Position numbers and translations under genes: made by a program
Shown: positions 14,998 to 24,150 of the stretch, in pieces
Layout: each line of letters starts with the position of its first letter
Numbering within the stretch: the first letter of the stretch is position 1
Origin: Verrucomicrobiaceae bacterium
Lineage (GTDB): Bacteria; Verrucomicrobiota; Verrucomicrobiia; Verrucomicrobiales; Verrucomicrobiaceae
Length of the DNA stretch: 64,000 nucleotides
NCBI GenBank assembly: GCA_016795375.1
Contig: JAEUHJ010000025.1
Coordinates: 1-64,000, forward strand
Direction: 5' to 3'
Notes under the pieces: generated by a model
What the model was told of the DNA's origin: nothing
What the model saw: only the letters and a program-made list of their open reading frames with translations
Databases searched by the model: none

Positions 14998-16167
14998 ATG
15001 CGTGTTCCCATCTTTTTCATGGTCTTTGCGCCGTTCGTCTTTGCGGACGCTCCGAAACTGCCGGGCATTGGCGAGGCGATGCAGGCGATGATCTCCCAAA
15101 ACGAGGTCGCAGGTGTGGTCACGATGGTGGCGGACAAGGTCGGCGTGCTGCATCTCGAAGCAAACGGCATGGCGGATGTCGAACAGCGGAAGCCCATGAC
15201 CGTGGACACGATGGGCTGGATCGCGTCGATGACAAAACCGATCACCGGCACGGCGGTGATGATGCTGCAGGACGAGGGAAAACTGAACATCGCGGATTCG
15301 GTGGCGAGATACCTTCCTGAGTTCGCCGCGCTGAAGACGCCTTCGGGCAAGCCGGCAAATCTCACGATCACGCAAATCCTCACGCACACCTCGGGCCTCG
15401 GCGAAGCGAGCGGGCCGAAGGCCCAGCAGGCCCGCACACTGGCCGATCTCGTGCCCGTCTGGCTCGCGGCACCGATGCAATTCGAACCGGGCTCGCAATG
15501 GAAATACTGCCAGTCCGGCATCAACGCGGCGGCGCGCATCGTCGAGGTGGTCAGCGGCATGGCCTTTGACGAATTTTTACAGAAGCGCCTTTTTGATCCG
15601 CTTGGCATGACGAACACGACGTTTTACCCCGCCGATGCGCAGCGGGCGCGGCTCGCCACCGGCTATGCGAAGAACAGGGAGTCCGGCAGGCTCGAAGCCG
15701 TGCCGCCGCGTGGCGACCTCGATAAACGCGGCCGTCCGCCGCTGGGCAACGGCGGCCTGTATTCCTGTACGAAGGATTACACGCGCTTCTGCCGGATGCT
15801 GCTCAATGGCGGCACGCTCGACGGCAGCCGCATCCTCAGCCCTGAGGCGGTACGGACTCTCTCATCCGTGCATACCGGCGACCTGTCCTGCGGCTTCTTT
15901 CAGAAGCAGGAGTTTGGCAGTCACGGCACGAACTACGGCTGGGGCATCGGCACCTGTGTGTTGAAGGAGCCGCATCCGGGTCTCGCGGAAATGCTTTCAC
16001 CCGGCACCTTCGGCCACGGCGGCGCATGGGGCACGCAGGCGTGGATCGATCCGAAGAAGGGTGTCATTTATGTGCTGATGGTCCAGCGCGCGAACTTCCC
16101 GAACAGCGACGCGAGTCCGGTGCGCGAGGCATTTCAAAAAGCCGCGGCGAAGGCGTTGTCGAAGTGA
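14998..16167 (+). CDS. Secreted serine hydrolase of the beta-lactamase/class C fold
   Basis: A 389-residue exported protein with a short signal peptide (about 1-16, MRVPIFFMVFAPFVFA). The catalytic SxxK motif is SMTK at about 77-80; the second motif position reads YCQ at about 170 instead of YxN; a KTG-like third motif is HGGAWG (GHGGAWGTQAWID). These mark the esterase/DD-peptidase-like branch (EstB, LpqH-type "serine hydrolase") rather than a true beta-lactamase. It stands alone between divergent and convergent neighbours. The substrate is unknown, possibly an ester or a peptidoglycan fragment. Confidence 0.85.
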   Translation: MRVPIFFMVFAPFVFADAPKLPGIGEAMQAMISQNEVAGVVTMVADKVGVLHLEANGMADVEQRKPMTVDTMGWIASMTKPITGTAVMMLQDEGKLNIADSVARYLPEFAALKTPSGKPANLTITQILTHTSGLGEASGPKAQQARTLADLVPVWLAAPMQFEPGSQWKYCQSGINAAARIVEVVSGMAFDEFLQKRLFDPLGMTNTTFYPADAQRARLATGYAKNRESGRLEAVPPRGDLDKRGRPPLGNGGLYSCTKDYTRFCRMLLNGGTLDGSRILSPEAVRTLSSVHTGDLSCGFFQKQEFGSHGTNYGWGIGTCVLKEPHPGLAEMLSPGTFGHGGAWGTQAWIDPKKGVIYVLMVQRANFPNSDASPVREAFQKAAAKALSK

Positions 16168-16204
16168 CGGGATGTTTACGGCTGCTTGACGCGACGAAGC
16201 TGCA

Positions 16205-17545
16205 TCAGTGTCCGTGGACGTCGCACTTCTCGGCCTCGGGCTCGGTTTCTTCGACGACGGCCTTGTCCTTGAGGAATTCCATGGCCTCCTGCAGCAGCAG
16301 GTCGCCGCGCACGTTGTCGATGAGGCCGTTCTTCTGCGCCTCGGCCATGAATTTCTTCGCGGGCATCCTCTGGCGCTCGGCGATCTGGGCGAGGGCCATG
16401 GCGACTTTCTGGCCGGGAACTTCGAGGGCTTCCTTCTTCGCGATTTGTTCGAGGATGAAGCTCACTTTGACGTTCTGACGCGCCTGGTTGGTGGCGCTGT
16501 TGAGAATCTCATCCTGCTGTTTCACCAGTTCGTCCTCGCTGATGCCCTGCTGCATGGCGCGCTGGGCGATCTCGTTGGTGCGGCGCTGGGCCTCGCGGTT
16601 CACGACTTCCTGCGGCAGCTCGAACTCGACCTTCTCAAACAGGTGGGCGATGACCTGGTTGGCCTTCGCGGCGTCGCGGGCCTGCTCCTTGCGGCGGCGG
16701 ATGGCGTCGCGCACCTCGTCACGCAGCGTTTCGAGCGTCATTTCCTCGCCACCGATCTTTTTGATGAATTCCTCGGTGAGTTCCGGCACGGCCTTGTTCT
16801 TCACGCCGTGGCATTTCGCGGCCAGCGTGAGCGTCTTGCCGCGCAGCGCTTCGTATTTGAAGTCGTCGGCGATGGTGAGGTTCAGCGTGCGCTCCTCGTC
16901 CTTGCTGATGCCGACGAGGCCGGCGTAGAAACCGGGGAGGAAATCGTCCTCTTCGGCGAGCAGGAACCAGTTTTCCTTCATCTCTTTCAAATGCGCTGGC
17001 GCGTCCTCGGCCAACGGCTGGCCGTCGAGGCTGCCGGCGGTGCTGAGGACGACGACATCGCCGATGGCCGCAGCGCGATCCACATCTTCGTAGGTGGACT
17101 GATTTTCACGCAGATGGAGCAGGTCGTGATCGACATCGGCGTCGGTGACTTCGATGCGCGGCAGCTTGACCGGGATGCCGGTGTATTCCGGCAGCTCAAA
17201 CTTCGGCGCGAGGCTCATCTCGATGGTGAAGCTGAAGCTCTTGTCGGTGTCGTGATACATCTTGTCGTTCACGGCGAGGACGTTGAGCAGTTCGAGTCCT
17301 TCGCTCTTCACGGCCTGGCGCAGACCGTCGCTGATGAGCTTCTTTTCCAGCTCGTCCTTCACTTCGTTCTCGTAGCGCTTGGCGACGATGGTCTTCGGCG
17401 TCTTGCCGGGGCGATAACCGGGAAGGCGCACCATGCTGGCGAAGTAGGTGATGATCGCGTCGCGTTCCTTGCCGACCTGGTCGGCGGGAACGCGGACGTG
17501 GGCGACGGCGCGGCAGTTGGGCTGGTGTTCGACGTTGATGTTCAT
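16205..17545 (-). CDS. tig: Trigger factor
   Basis: The 446-residue ribosome-bound chaperone that receives nascent chains at the exit tunnel. The N-terminal ribosome-binding domain holds RLPGYRPGKTPKTIVAKRY, the equivalent of the GFRxGKxP signature, at about 38-56. The middle FKBP-type prolyl isomerase domain spans about 155-245 (AIGDVVVLSTAGSLDG), followed by the long helical C-terminal arm. The start is ATG 17545 (MNINVEHQ); the frame is open 97 codons upstream, but that part is non-coding-like and crosses the divergent gene. No clpP/clpX follow, unlike in many bacteria. Confidence 0.93.
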   Translation of the reverse strand: MNINVEHQPNCRAVAHVRVPADQVGKERDAIITYFASMVRLPGYRPGKTPKTIVAKRYENEVKDELEKKLISDGLRQAVKSEGLELLNVLAVNDKMYHDTDKSFSFTIEMSLAPKFELPEYTGIPVKLPRIEVTDADVDHDLLHLRENQSTYEDVDRAAAIGDVVVLSTAGSLDGQPLAEDAPAHLKEMKENWFLLAEEDDFLPGFYAGLVGISKDEERTLNLTIADDFKYEALRGKTLTLAAKCHGVKNKAVPELTEEFIKKIGGEEMTLETLRDEVRDAIRRRKEQARDAAKANQVIAHLFEKVEFELPQEVVNREAQRRTNEIAQRAMQQGISEDELVKQQDEILNSATNQARQNVKVSFILEQIAKKEALEVPGQKVAMALAQIAERQRMPAKKFMAEAQKNGLIDNVRGDLLLQEAMEFLKDKAVVEETEPEAEKCDVHGH

Positions 17546-17666
17546 GAAGGGAAAAGGAGGGGGTGGGGAGCGGCGGCGCTGCAAAGCGGCCCGCCGGGGC
17601 TGGGGGGCGTCCATGCTAGGACAACTTCCCGGTTTGACAACCCCGGAAAACCCGGTTCTTCCCCCC

Positions 17667-18161
17667 ATGCACATGTTCAAACGATTCGAGGTCTGGCTGC
17701 TGCTCATCGCGGGCGGCATCGCTGTGTGGTGGTCTCTCCAATCTGACACTCCTGTCGATGACGGCCCCGTTGCCGAAATGAAGGCAGACGTGCCGCTCCA
17801 GCTCCGCCGTTGCACGCTGGAGCGTGATTTCGGCAACGCCCGGCTCGATCTGGAAATTCGCTATAAGAATGTCAGCCCGCGCCCGCTCCACATGCAACCG
17901 CCGGACGTGCGCCTCATCAATGCAGCCGGGAAAGACGTGCCGCCTTTCATCCTGCCCGTCGAGCGTCCCGCCAGCATCGAGGCGCAGACCACCTCCGACC
18001 TTCGCCTGCGCTTCTGGCTGGAGAAGGCCGACCTCGCAGGTCCGCTGACACTCGACATCCGCGGTCAGAAGCTGGGGGTGAAGAACGGCACGCCGCTCGA
18101 CTTGGAGAAGCTGGAGAACAAGAAGCCGAAGGTGTGGACGAGTGCGGCCTGGGGGCTGTAG
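17667..18161 (+). CDS. Small membrane-anchored protein of unknown function
   Basis: The ATG at 17667 gives 164 residues (a second ATG is at 17673). One N-terminal transmembrane segment (FEVWLLLIAGGIAVWW, about 6-21) anchors a domain with beta-sandwich character outside the membrane: LDLEIRYKNVSPRPLHMQPPDV, VERPASIEAQTTSDLRLRFW. Such strand patterns are seen in proteins that bind metals or assist assembly, but no family is recognised. It diverges from tig and converges on the Smr gene with a six-base gap. Confidence 0.6.
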   Translation: MHMFKRFEVWLLLIAGGIAVWWSLQSDTPVDDGPVAEMKADVPLQLRRCTLERDFGNARLDLEIRYKNVSPRPLHMQPPDVRLINAAGKDVPPFILPVERPASIEAQTTSDLRLRFWLEKADLAGPLTLDIRGQKLGVKNGTPLDLEKLENKKPKVWTSAAWGL

Positions 18162-18167
18162 GCCAGT

Positions 18168-18464
18168 TCAAGCTTTCAAAATCACCCACGTCGCTCCCCA
18201 CGAGCCGCTCGTCTCATCGGCGGGCCAGATGAATTCGCTTACCTCGGGCAGTTTCGCGAGCAACTGATGCACACCGGTTCTCAACGTCCCGCTGCCTTTG
18301 CCGTGGATGATGCGCACGCGCCGAATGCCGCGCTTCCGGCATTCGGCGAGGTATTCGGGAATGAGACTGCTGATCTCGTCCGGCCGGAAGGTGTGCAGGT
18401 CGAGCTCCGGGCCGACGGGGTGCTCCACCACGTCAGGAATCATGTCGTCATCGGTTGTGGACAT
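18168..18464 (-). CDS. Smr domain protein
   Basis: A stand-alone Smr (small MutS-related) domain of about 98 residues. The two signature motifs are present: LDLHTFRPDEI at the N-terminal side and IIHGKGSGTLR in the middle. Smr domains act as nucleases or nucleic acid binders, in the C-terminus of MutS2 or alone. The ATG at 18464 (MSTTDDDM) is chosen; the frame is open to 18539 but the added 25 residues resemble promoter DNA for the divergent SulP gene. Confidence 0.85.
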   Translation of the reverse strand: MSTTDDDMIPDVVEHPVGPELDLHTFRPDEISSLIPEYLAECRKRGIRRVRIIHGKGSGTLRTGVHQLLAKLPEVSEFIWPADETSGSWGATWVILKA

Positions 18465-18562
18465 GCGGCGAGTGTGTCCGGCGCGCGCAGGAACGTCCAG
18501 CAGCAATCGGGTTGTGCTCAAAACGTCCGCGTCTAGCATGAGCGGAGCGTTTCACTGAGGAG

Positions 18563-20428
18563 ATGGCCTTGCTTCCCCACCTACGATCCTGGTTCCAGCG
18601 GCTGCGCGGCCTTGTCCACGAAGGCCGTTCGCAATTGCAAAGCGTCGTGGCTGAGAGCGCGTTGGATCCCTTTCCGCTGAAGCGCTCGCTGCTCGGTTAC
18701 GGAAAGCGCGGTTTTTCCTCGGACCTGCGTGCGGGCATCAGCGTGGCGCTGCTCGATATCCCGCAGGGCATGGCCTACGCGCTGATCGCCGGGCTGCCGC
18801 TGCAATACGGCATCACCTGCTCTGCCATCGCCGCGCTGGTGGGGCCGCTGTTGTCCTCCTCACGGCACACCATCTTCGGGCCGACGAATGCGACGGCGTT
18901 CATGGTGTTCTCCTATTTCGCGGCTTATCCGCAGATGGACCGCCTCGGCATGATGCCGCTGCTGGTGTTCATGACGGCGGCGCTGCTCATCATGGGTGCT
19001 TTTTTGCGTGTGGCGGATCTCACTCAGTTCATCAGCCGCACGGTGGTGGTGGCGTATGTGACGGGTGCCTCGATCCTCATCTTTGTGAACCAGCTCCCGG
19101 TGCTCCTGGGCATTCCGGCGGAGGCGTTGCAGGAGGGCGGCAGGCTGGTCATCACCCTTCCCGGCCATGTCCATCGCATCCTCACGCATCTGGGCCACGC
19201 GGGCTGGCCCAGTGTCACTTTTTCCGTGCTGACATTCGGCTGTTTTTTCAGCATCAAACGCTGGCTGCCGCGCTGGCCGGCTTTCGCGGCGACGATCATC
19301 GTGGTCTCCCTGCTCGCGCTCATCCCGGCGGCGTTCGGGCTGCATGTGCCGACGTTCCGCAACGCCACCTTCGCCTGGGGGGATCTGCTTCCGCCTTTTC
19401 CTGATTTTGTCAGCGGTGGAGCACTGGCGGACGCCAGCCGGCTGTTCGGACTCGCTCTCGCGCTGGCCTTCCTCGCGACCTTGGAGAACAGCGCCATGTC
19501 CAAGACGCTCGCCAGCCGCTCCAATCTACGCGTGGACCCGAACCAGGACATGCTGGCGCTCGGCGCGGCGAACCTGGCCTGCTCCTACCTCAGCGGCATG
19601 CCGGCCTCGTGCTCGCTCACGCGCTCCGCATTGAATTTCGCCTCGGGAGCGCGCACGGGCGTCGCCAGCATGTGGAACGGCTTTTTCTGCCTCGCCGGGG
19701 CGCTGACTCTCGGCGGCGCGGTGGCCTACATCCCGCGCGCGGCGCTGGCCGCGCTGGTGGTGTGCGTGGCCGCCTCGCTTATCAACAAACGGCACATCCT
19801 CATCTCCATCAATGCCACGCGCTCGGACGCGCTGGTGTTTGTCGTCACGTTGCTCGCCGCGCTCATGCTGCCGCTGCATGTCGCCATTTTTGTCGGCATC
19901 GGTGTCTCCATCGTGCTCTATCTGCGCAAAGCGAGCCGTCCCTCGCTCGTCGAATACGAATTCAACGAGGAGGGCCACCTCACCGAGGCAAAACAGGGCG
20001 GACGCCAGCATCCGGCGATCTCCATCGTGCATGTCGAGGGCGAGCTGTTCTTCGCGTCCGCCGATCTTTTCCGCACGCAGATCCTGCGCTCCTGCGCCGC
20101 CGACCCGAATCTGCGCATCATTGTCCTGCGGCTCAAAAACGCCCGCCATCTCGACGCCACATGCGCCATGGCCATCGAGGATCTGGTGCGCGCGCTGCGC
20201 AAGGACGGGCGCGACCTCATCATCAGCGGTGTGGTGAAGGACCTCTACCGCGTGTTGCGCGACTCCGGTCTCGTGGAAGTCATCGGCAAGGACAACATCT
20301 TCCCCGCCAGCCCGACGAACCCGAACCTCGCCACGCGCAACGCCCTGCGCCGCGCCCAGGAGATCCTCGGCATCAAGGACGTCGAGGTGCGCATTTACTT
20401 CGACCCGTCGAAGCAGCACAAAACGTAA
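18563..20428 (+). CDS. SulP family inorganic anion transporter with STAS domain
   Basis: A 621-residue membrane transporter. The N-terminal transmembrane domain shows the SulP sequence SVALLDIPQGMAYALIAGLP, LVGPLLSSSRHTIFGPTNATA and LENSAMSKTLASRS. The C-terminal 150 residues form a cytoplasmic STAS domain (ISIVHVEGELFFASADLF, IIVLRLKNARHLDATCAMAIEDL). Family members move sulfate, bicarbonate or other anions, often with Na+ or H+. Given the sulfatases nearby a sulfate role is possible, though no sulfur genes adjoin it. Followed after ten bases by an M50 protease gene. Confidence 0.9.
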   Translation: MALLPHLRSWFQRLRGLVHEGRSQLQSVVAESALDPFPLKRSLLGYGKRGFSSDLRAGISVALLDIPQGMAYALIAGLPLQYGITCSAIAALVGPLLSSSRHTIFGPTNATAFMVFSYFAAYPQMDRLGMMPLLVFMTAALLIMGAFLRVADLTQFISRTVVVAYVTGASILIFVNQLPVLLGIPAEALQEGGRLVITLPGHVHRILTHLGHAGWPSVTFSVLTFGCFFSIKRWLPRWPAFAATIIVVSLLALIPAAFGLHVPTFRNATFAWGDLLPPFPDFVSGGALADASRLFGLALALAFLATLENSAMSKTLASRSNLRVDPNQDMLALGAANLACSYLSGMPASCSLTRSALNFASGARTGVASMWNGFFCLAGALTLGGAVAYIPRAALAALVVCVAASLINKRHILISINATRSDALVFVVTLLAALMLPLHVAIFVGIGVSIVLYLRKASRPSLVEYEFNEEGHLTEAKQGGRQHPAISIVHVEGELFFASADLFRTQILRSCAADPNLRIIVLRLKNARHLDATCAMAIEDLVRALRKDGRDLIISGVVKDLYRVLRDSGLVEVIGKDNIFPASPTNPNLATRNALRRAQEILGIKDVEVRIYFDPSKQHKT

Positions 20429-20438
20429 TCCTGTCGTC

Positions 20439-21542
20439 ATGAAATGGTCGTTTCGCATTTTCACCTTCGTCGGCACCGAGGTGCGCATCCACGCCACCTT
20501 CTTCCTGCTGCTGCTGTTTGTCGCCAGCCAGGAGCTGATGGGAGGTGAAGGCGTGGCTGCGGCGGTGGAATCCATGCTCTTCATCGTCGCGATGTTCGCC
20601 TGCGTCGTGCTGCATGAGTTCGGACATGTGCTGGCCGCGCGCGGCTATGGCATCAAAACGCCGGACATCACGCTGCTGCCCATCGGCGGTGTTGCGCGGC
20701 TGGAGCGCATGCCGCGCAAGCCCTCGCAGGAGTTCGTCGTGGCCGTGTGCGGGCCGCTGGTGAATGTGATCATCGCAGCGGTCATCTGGCTGGGCCTGGG
20801 CGTCACCGCCAGAATCCATCCCGGTTACGATCTGCTGCAACCCGGGCATTTCCTCCAGAAACTCATGGTCTGGAATGTCTTCATGGTGGTCTTCAACCTG
20901 ATCCCGGCCTTCCCGATGGACGGCGGGCGCGTGCTGCGCGCGCTGCTGGCGCTGTTCCTCGATTACGGCAGGGCTACGCGCCTCGCCGCCGCCATCGGGC
21001 AAGGCATCGCGATGCTGGTGGCCATCATCATGCTGCTGACATCCACCTTCCATCCGATGTTGCTGCTGATCGCCTTTTTCATCTTCATGGCTGCAGGACA
21101 GGAGGCCGCCGCCGTCACCCAGCAGGAGGCCACGCGGAACCTGCGTGTGAAAGACGCCATGCTCACCGATTTCCGCGCGTTGCCGCCGCATGCCACGCTA
21201 CGCGATGGCGTGGAACTGCTGCTCGCCGGTGCACAGCAGGACTTTCCGGTGCTCGATGCGCAAGGAGGGATGCAGGGCATGCTCACACGGCGCGACCTCA
21301 TCTCCGCGCTCGCGGAAAAAGGCCCCGCACATCCCGTCAGAGATGTCATGCGCCGCTGCCCGGAGGCCACGCAGCCAGGAATGGACCTCACCCGGGCGCT
21401 CGACGCGCTGAACGCGGACGGATGCCCCGCGCTGCCGGTCATCGACCCGCTCAGCGGCGCGCTGGTCGGCCTCCTCACCGCTGAAAACGCCGGCGAGGCG
21501 CTCATGGTGCGCGCGGCGCTGGCGAGGCTGCGCGCATCGTGA
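20439..21542 (+). CDS. M50-family site-2 protease with CBS domain pair
   Basis: A 367-residue intramembrane zinc metalloprotease. The zinc-binding HEFGH is at about 59-63 and the third ligand lies in NLIPAFPMDGGRVLRA at about 145-160. Six hydrophobic segments surround them. The C-terminal part (about 225-360) has two CBS repeats (VKDAMLTDFRALPPHATLRD, VRDVMRRCPEATQ), which usually bind adenine nucleotides and regulate the protease. Relatives include Rv2625-type and SpoIVFB-like enzymes. It probably forms an operon with the SulP gene and ends at a strong inverted repeat. Confidence 0.88.
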   Translation: MKWSFRIFTFVGTEVRIHATFFLLLLFVASQELMGGEGVAAAVESMLFIVAMFACVVLHEFGHVLAARGYGIKTPDITLLPIGGVARLERMPRKPSQEFVVAVCGPLVNVIIAAVIWLGLGVTARIHPGYDLLQPGHFLQKLMVWNVFMVVFNLIPAFPMDGGRVLRALLALFLDYGRATRLAAAIGQGIAMLVAIIMLLTSTFHPMLLLIAFFIFMAAGQEAAAVTQQEATRNLRVKDAMLTDFRALPPHATLRDGVELLLAGAQQDFPVLDAQGGMQGMLTRRDLISALAEKGPAHPVRDVMRRCPEATQPGMDLTRALDALNADGCPALPVIDPLSGALVGLLTAENAGEALMVRAALARLRAS

Positions 21543-21555
21543 TCCCAAGCGGCAC

Positions 21556-21606
21556 GTTGTTCGCGCTTCAGCGTGAGGCGCGCTGACACGCCGAAGCGTG
21601 AACAAC
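21556..21606. terminator. Bidirectional terminator hairpin
   Basis: A 19-base inverted repeat (left arm 21556-21574, right arm 21588-21606) with two wobble-type mismatches and a 13-base loop lies between two convergent genes, the M50 protease (ends 21542) and the YhaM-like gene (ends 21615). There is no strong T-tract on either side. Confidence 0.65.
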
Positions 21607-21614
21607 ATGCGAAG

Positions 21615-22676
21615 TCATTCGGAATGCGTCAGATTCACCGCCGGCAGCGGCGCGACGATGTTCACCGGCCACGGCACGAATTTTTCGATGATGCCTGGCC
21701 CGAGCTCCTTGCCGGTTTCATACGCACGACGGAACATCTCCAGCTTTGCGTCGATGTTATCGACATGGTGCAGCGCGACCGCCTCCGGCGTCTTTGGCAG
21801 CACGGGGGAGCCGAACTCATGCGTGCCGTGATGCGCGGCGATGAGATGCAGCAGATGCAGGCGCACGGTCTCTGATGCGGGTTCGAGCTGCGACCACTCC
21901 GCCGCCGCAGGCGTGTCCATCATCTCCCGCCACAGCTTATTCACCAGCTCCAAACCAAGAGGAATGTGGCCCAGCATCTCCGCAGTGAGGTTATAAGGCA
22001 TGGTGAAGCCGGATTCGGCATACACGTTCTCCCATAGCTTGCCGCAATCATGAAACAGTACGCCCGCGATCATCAGATCGCGGTTCAGGTTCGGATAAAC
22101 ACCTGCCACCGCCGCCGCACAGCGCATCATCTGCGCCACATGCTCCACCAGGCCGCCACGACGTGCGTGATGGTGCTTCCGCGCCGCGCCTGTCCGGCGA
22201 AGCCGCTCGCCATGACGCTCCAGGAACATGGAGCAGAGCTTCGAGAGCCGCGGATCGCGGATCGAAGCAATGAAGGCGATGATCTCATCGTGATCGGCCT
22301 TCTGCCGTGCGGCGAGATCCGGATCGCCGTGCAGCAAAGTTGTCGTTTCATCGTCGGAAAGGGCACGCATCTGCGTCTGGCGCGGTTCCAGGCCGTATTT
22401 GCCATCCGTCCACTGACCGGCGATCTGGACGAACGCATTGCGCGAAAGCTGCGCTACGTCGTGAAACTGTGGGTTGTTGTCGAACACGCGCCACAGTACT
22501 GAATCCCCCGCATCGACGAGCTTCACCTCGTAGAAAGGGCTTCCAGAGCTCGTCGTCTTCTCCAACCGCGATTCCACCTGCACATGGATGCGATACGGTT
22601 GCGGCGATTGATTCGCGATCTGCCGGAGCTGCGTGATCGTGATCAGATCGAGGTCGTCGGCGAGTGCGTCATCCAT
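21615..22676 (-). CDS. YhaM-like 3'-5' exoribonuclease (OB fold plus HD domain)
   Basis: About 353 residues from the ATG at 22676. The N-terminal OB-fold nucleic-acid-binding segment (PFYEVKLVDAGDSVLWRVFD, FVQIAGQW) is followed by an HD phosphohydrolase domain with HHARRGGLVEHV, FHDCGK, and HHGTHEFGSPVLPKTPEAVAL, the last a signature of YhaM/CBF1. YhaM trims RNA or single-stranded DNA 3' ends in the cytoplasm. The frame extends 16 codons to an ATG at 22724 adjoining the upstream stop, but codon choice there is unlike the rest. Last gene of the avtA operon. Confidence 0.85.
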   Translation of the reverse strand: MDDALADDLDLITITQLRQIANQSPQPYRIHVQVESRLEKTTSSGSPFYEVKLVDAGDSVLWRVFDNNPQFHDVAQLSRNAFVQIAGQWTDGKYGLEPRQTQMRALSDDETTTLLHGDPDLAARQKADHDEIIAFIASIRDPRLSKLCSMFLERHGERLRRTGAARKHHHARRGGLVEHVAQMMRCAAAVAGVYPNLNRDLMIAGVLFHDCGKLWENVYAESGFTMPYNLTAEMLGHIPLGLELVNKLWREMMDTPAAAEWSQLEPASETVRLHLLHLIAAHHGTHEFGSPVLPKTPEAVALHHVDNIDAKLEMFRRAYETGKELGPGIIEKFVPWPVNIVAPLPAVNLTHSE

Positions 22677-22724
22677 GCCGTCAGCTTGACCGCTAATCAC
22701 GCACACCGTCAAGAAAGAAGCCAT

Positions 22725-24143
22725 TCACATCACCGGCTGCGCGATCTCGCGCCACGGTCCCTGCTTGAGTACAATGTCCGGCACATACGACTGCCATTGG
22801 GGGTCGCGTGTGAAGATCATGTTGCGCACTTCGGCGCTGGTGTGGAAGAGAAGCTCCCGGTTCGGCTCATCGAGCGCGCGTACGCATTTGGTTTCGACGA
22901 GGTAGCGCAGCAGATTTCGCTGCTCCGGTGTGACACTGGCGTCATTCACACCCCGCACTTTGCCGGTCATCGGATCACCCATGGGATAGACATAGACGCG
23001 CACTTGGTTCTTGAAGAGGCGGCCGAAGGCTTCGAGCAGGCCGCCTTCGAGGTCGGCGCACCAGCGTTCGTTGAACAGCTCCTGGAACAACGGCAGGCCG
23101 AGCGCGATGCCGACGGGGCACTGCGTGTGGCGGGAGAGATAGGCGCTGACGCGGTGGAACTCGGGATATTTTGAGATGAGCACGTTTTTGCCCAGCGCCT
23201 GCAGCACATCGGCGCGCGCAAGGAATTCGCTGTCCGGCACTTCGGCGCCGCCGGCGAGGAGGTTGTGCATCGTGATCTCGAGGATTTCGAGGTTGTCGCG
23301 CACCTCATCTCCGAAGTCGGCGTGAAACGCGGCCTGACCGCGCTCGATCATGTCGAGATTGAGCTTCGTGATGGGATCAAAGCTGCCGCGCTTGAGGAAG
23401 ACGGGTTTTTTATAGAAGGCATCGGAGGCCTGCCAGATTTCCCCGTTCGCGCCGAAGAGGGCGGCGTCCGCCAGGCCGTGACGCACGAGCTGGAGCGCGA
23501 CGAGCCGGTCCTGAAACTCCGGCGAGGTAAACGCCGGGCCGCTGAAATCCACCATGTCGATCTCGACGCGCTTGCGTGTGAGGTCGTCCATGAGGCTCTG
23601 AAGAAATGTGGTCAGGTGCTCGCGCAGATGGAAGGCGGCGTAGAGCAGGTTGACGCCGAGCCTGCCGAGCGCGTCTGACTGGCGCGCGTTCGAGTCGTCA
23701 AAGAGACGGGCATGGAGCTGGATGTCATTGCAGGGTCCGCCGGGATCGGTTTGAAACCGCAGGCCGAGCCAGCCGTGGCATTCTTCGTTCGTGTCACGAT
23801 ACGATTTCGCGCGCACGGTGTCGGCGAGTGTGAAGAATGTCGTGGTGCTGCCGCGTTTTGCGTTCAGCCGCTGGATGAGCATGGGATACTCGTGCTCCAG
23901 CATGGCGCACATGCGCTGGCGGGAGACGTAGCGTGTGGCCTTGCCGTAAATCTCGTCGCTGATGATCATGTCGTAGGCGGACATGGTCTTCGCCACGGTG
24001 CCGGACGCGCCGCCGGCGCGGAAGAACCAGTTCGCAATCTCCTGGCCGGCGCCGATTTCCGCAAAGGTGCCGTAGATGGTATGGGCGAGATTGATCTTGA
24101 GCGCTTTTTCAAGCGTGCCGGGGCGGTCGGTGATCGGATTCAT
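22725..24143 (-). CDS. Conserved cytoplasmic protein of unknown function
   Basis: About 472 residues from ATG 24143, seven bases after the MidA-like gene. No signal peptide or membrane segment is seen. The strongly conserved-looking opening (AHTIYGTFAEIGAGQEIANWFFRAGG) and ISDEIYGKATRYV recall a large family found in Bacteroidota, Cyanobacteria and Verrucomicrobiota that is often misnamed in databases (as TonB-dependent receptor or nicotinate-nucleotide adenylyltransferase). Nothing in it supports those names. The operon joins it to a transaminase, a methyltransferase and a nuclease. A function cannot be given. Starts up to 24206 are possible but would overlap the upstream gene. Confidence 0.7.
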   Translation of the reverse strand: MNPITDRPGTLEKALKINLAHTIYGTFAEIGAGQEIANWFFRAGGASGTVAKTMSAYDMIISDEIYGKATRYVSRQRMCAMLEHEYPMLIQRLNAKRGSTTTFFTLADTVRAKSYRDTNEECHGWLGLRFQTDPGGPCNDIQLHARLFDDSNARQSDALGRLGVNLLYAAFHLREHLTTFLQSLMDDLTRKRVEIDMVDFSGPAFTSPEFQDRLVALQLVRHGLADAALFGANGEIWQASDAFYKKPVFLKRGSFDPITKLNLDMIERGQAAFHADFGDEVRDNLEILEITMHNLLAGGAEVPDSEFLARADVLQALGKNVLISKYPEFHRVSAYLSRHTQCPVGIALGLPLFQELFNERWCADLEGGLLEAFGRLFKNQVRVYVYPMGDPMTGKVRGVNDASVTPEQRNLLRYLVETKCVRALDEPNRELLFHTSAEVRNMIFTRDPQWQSYVPDIVLKQGPWREIAQPVM

Positions 24144-24150
24144 GCGCGTG

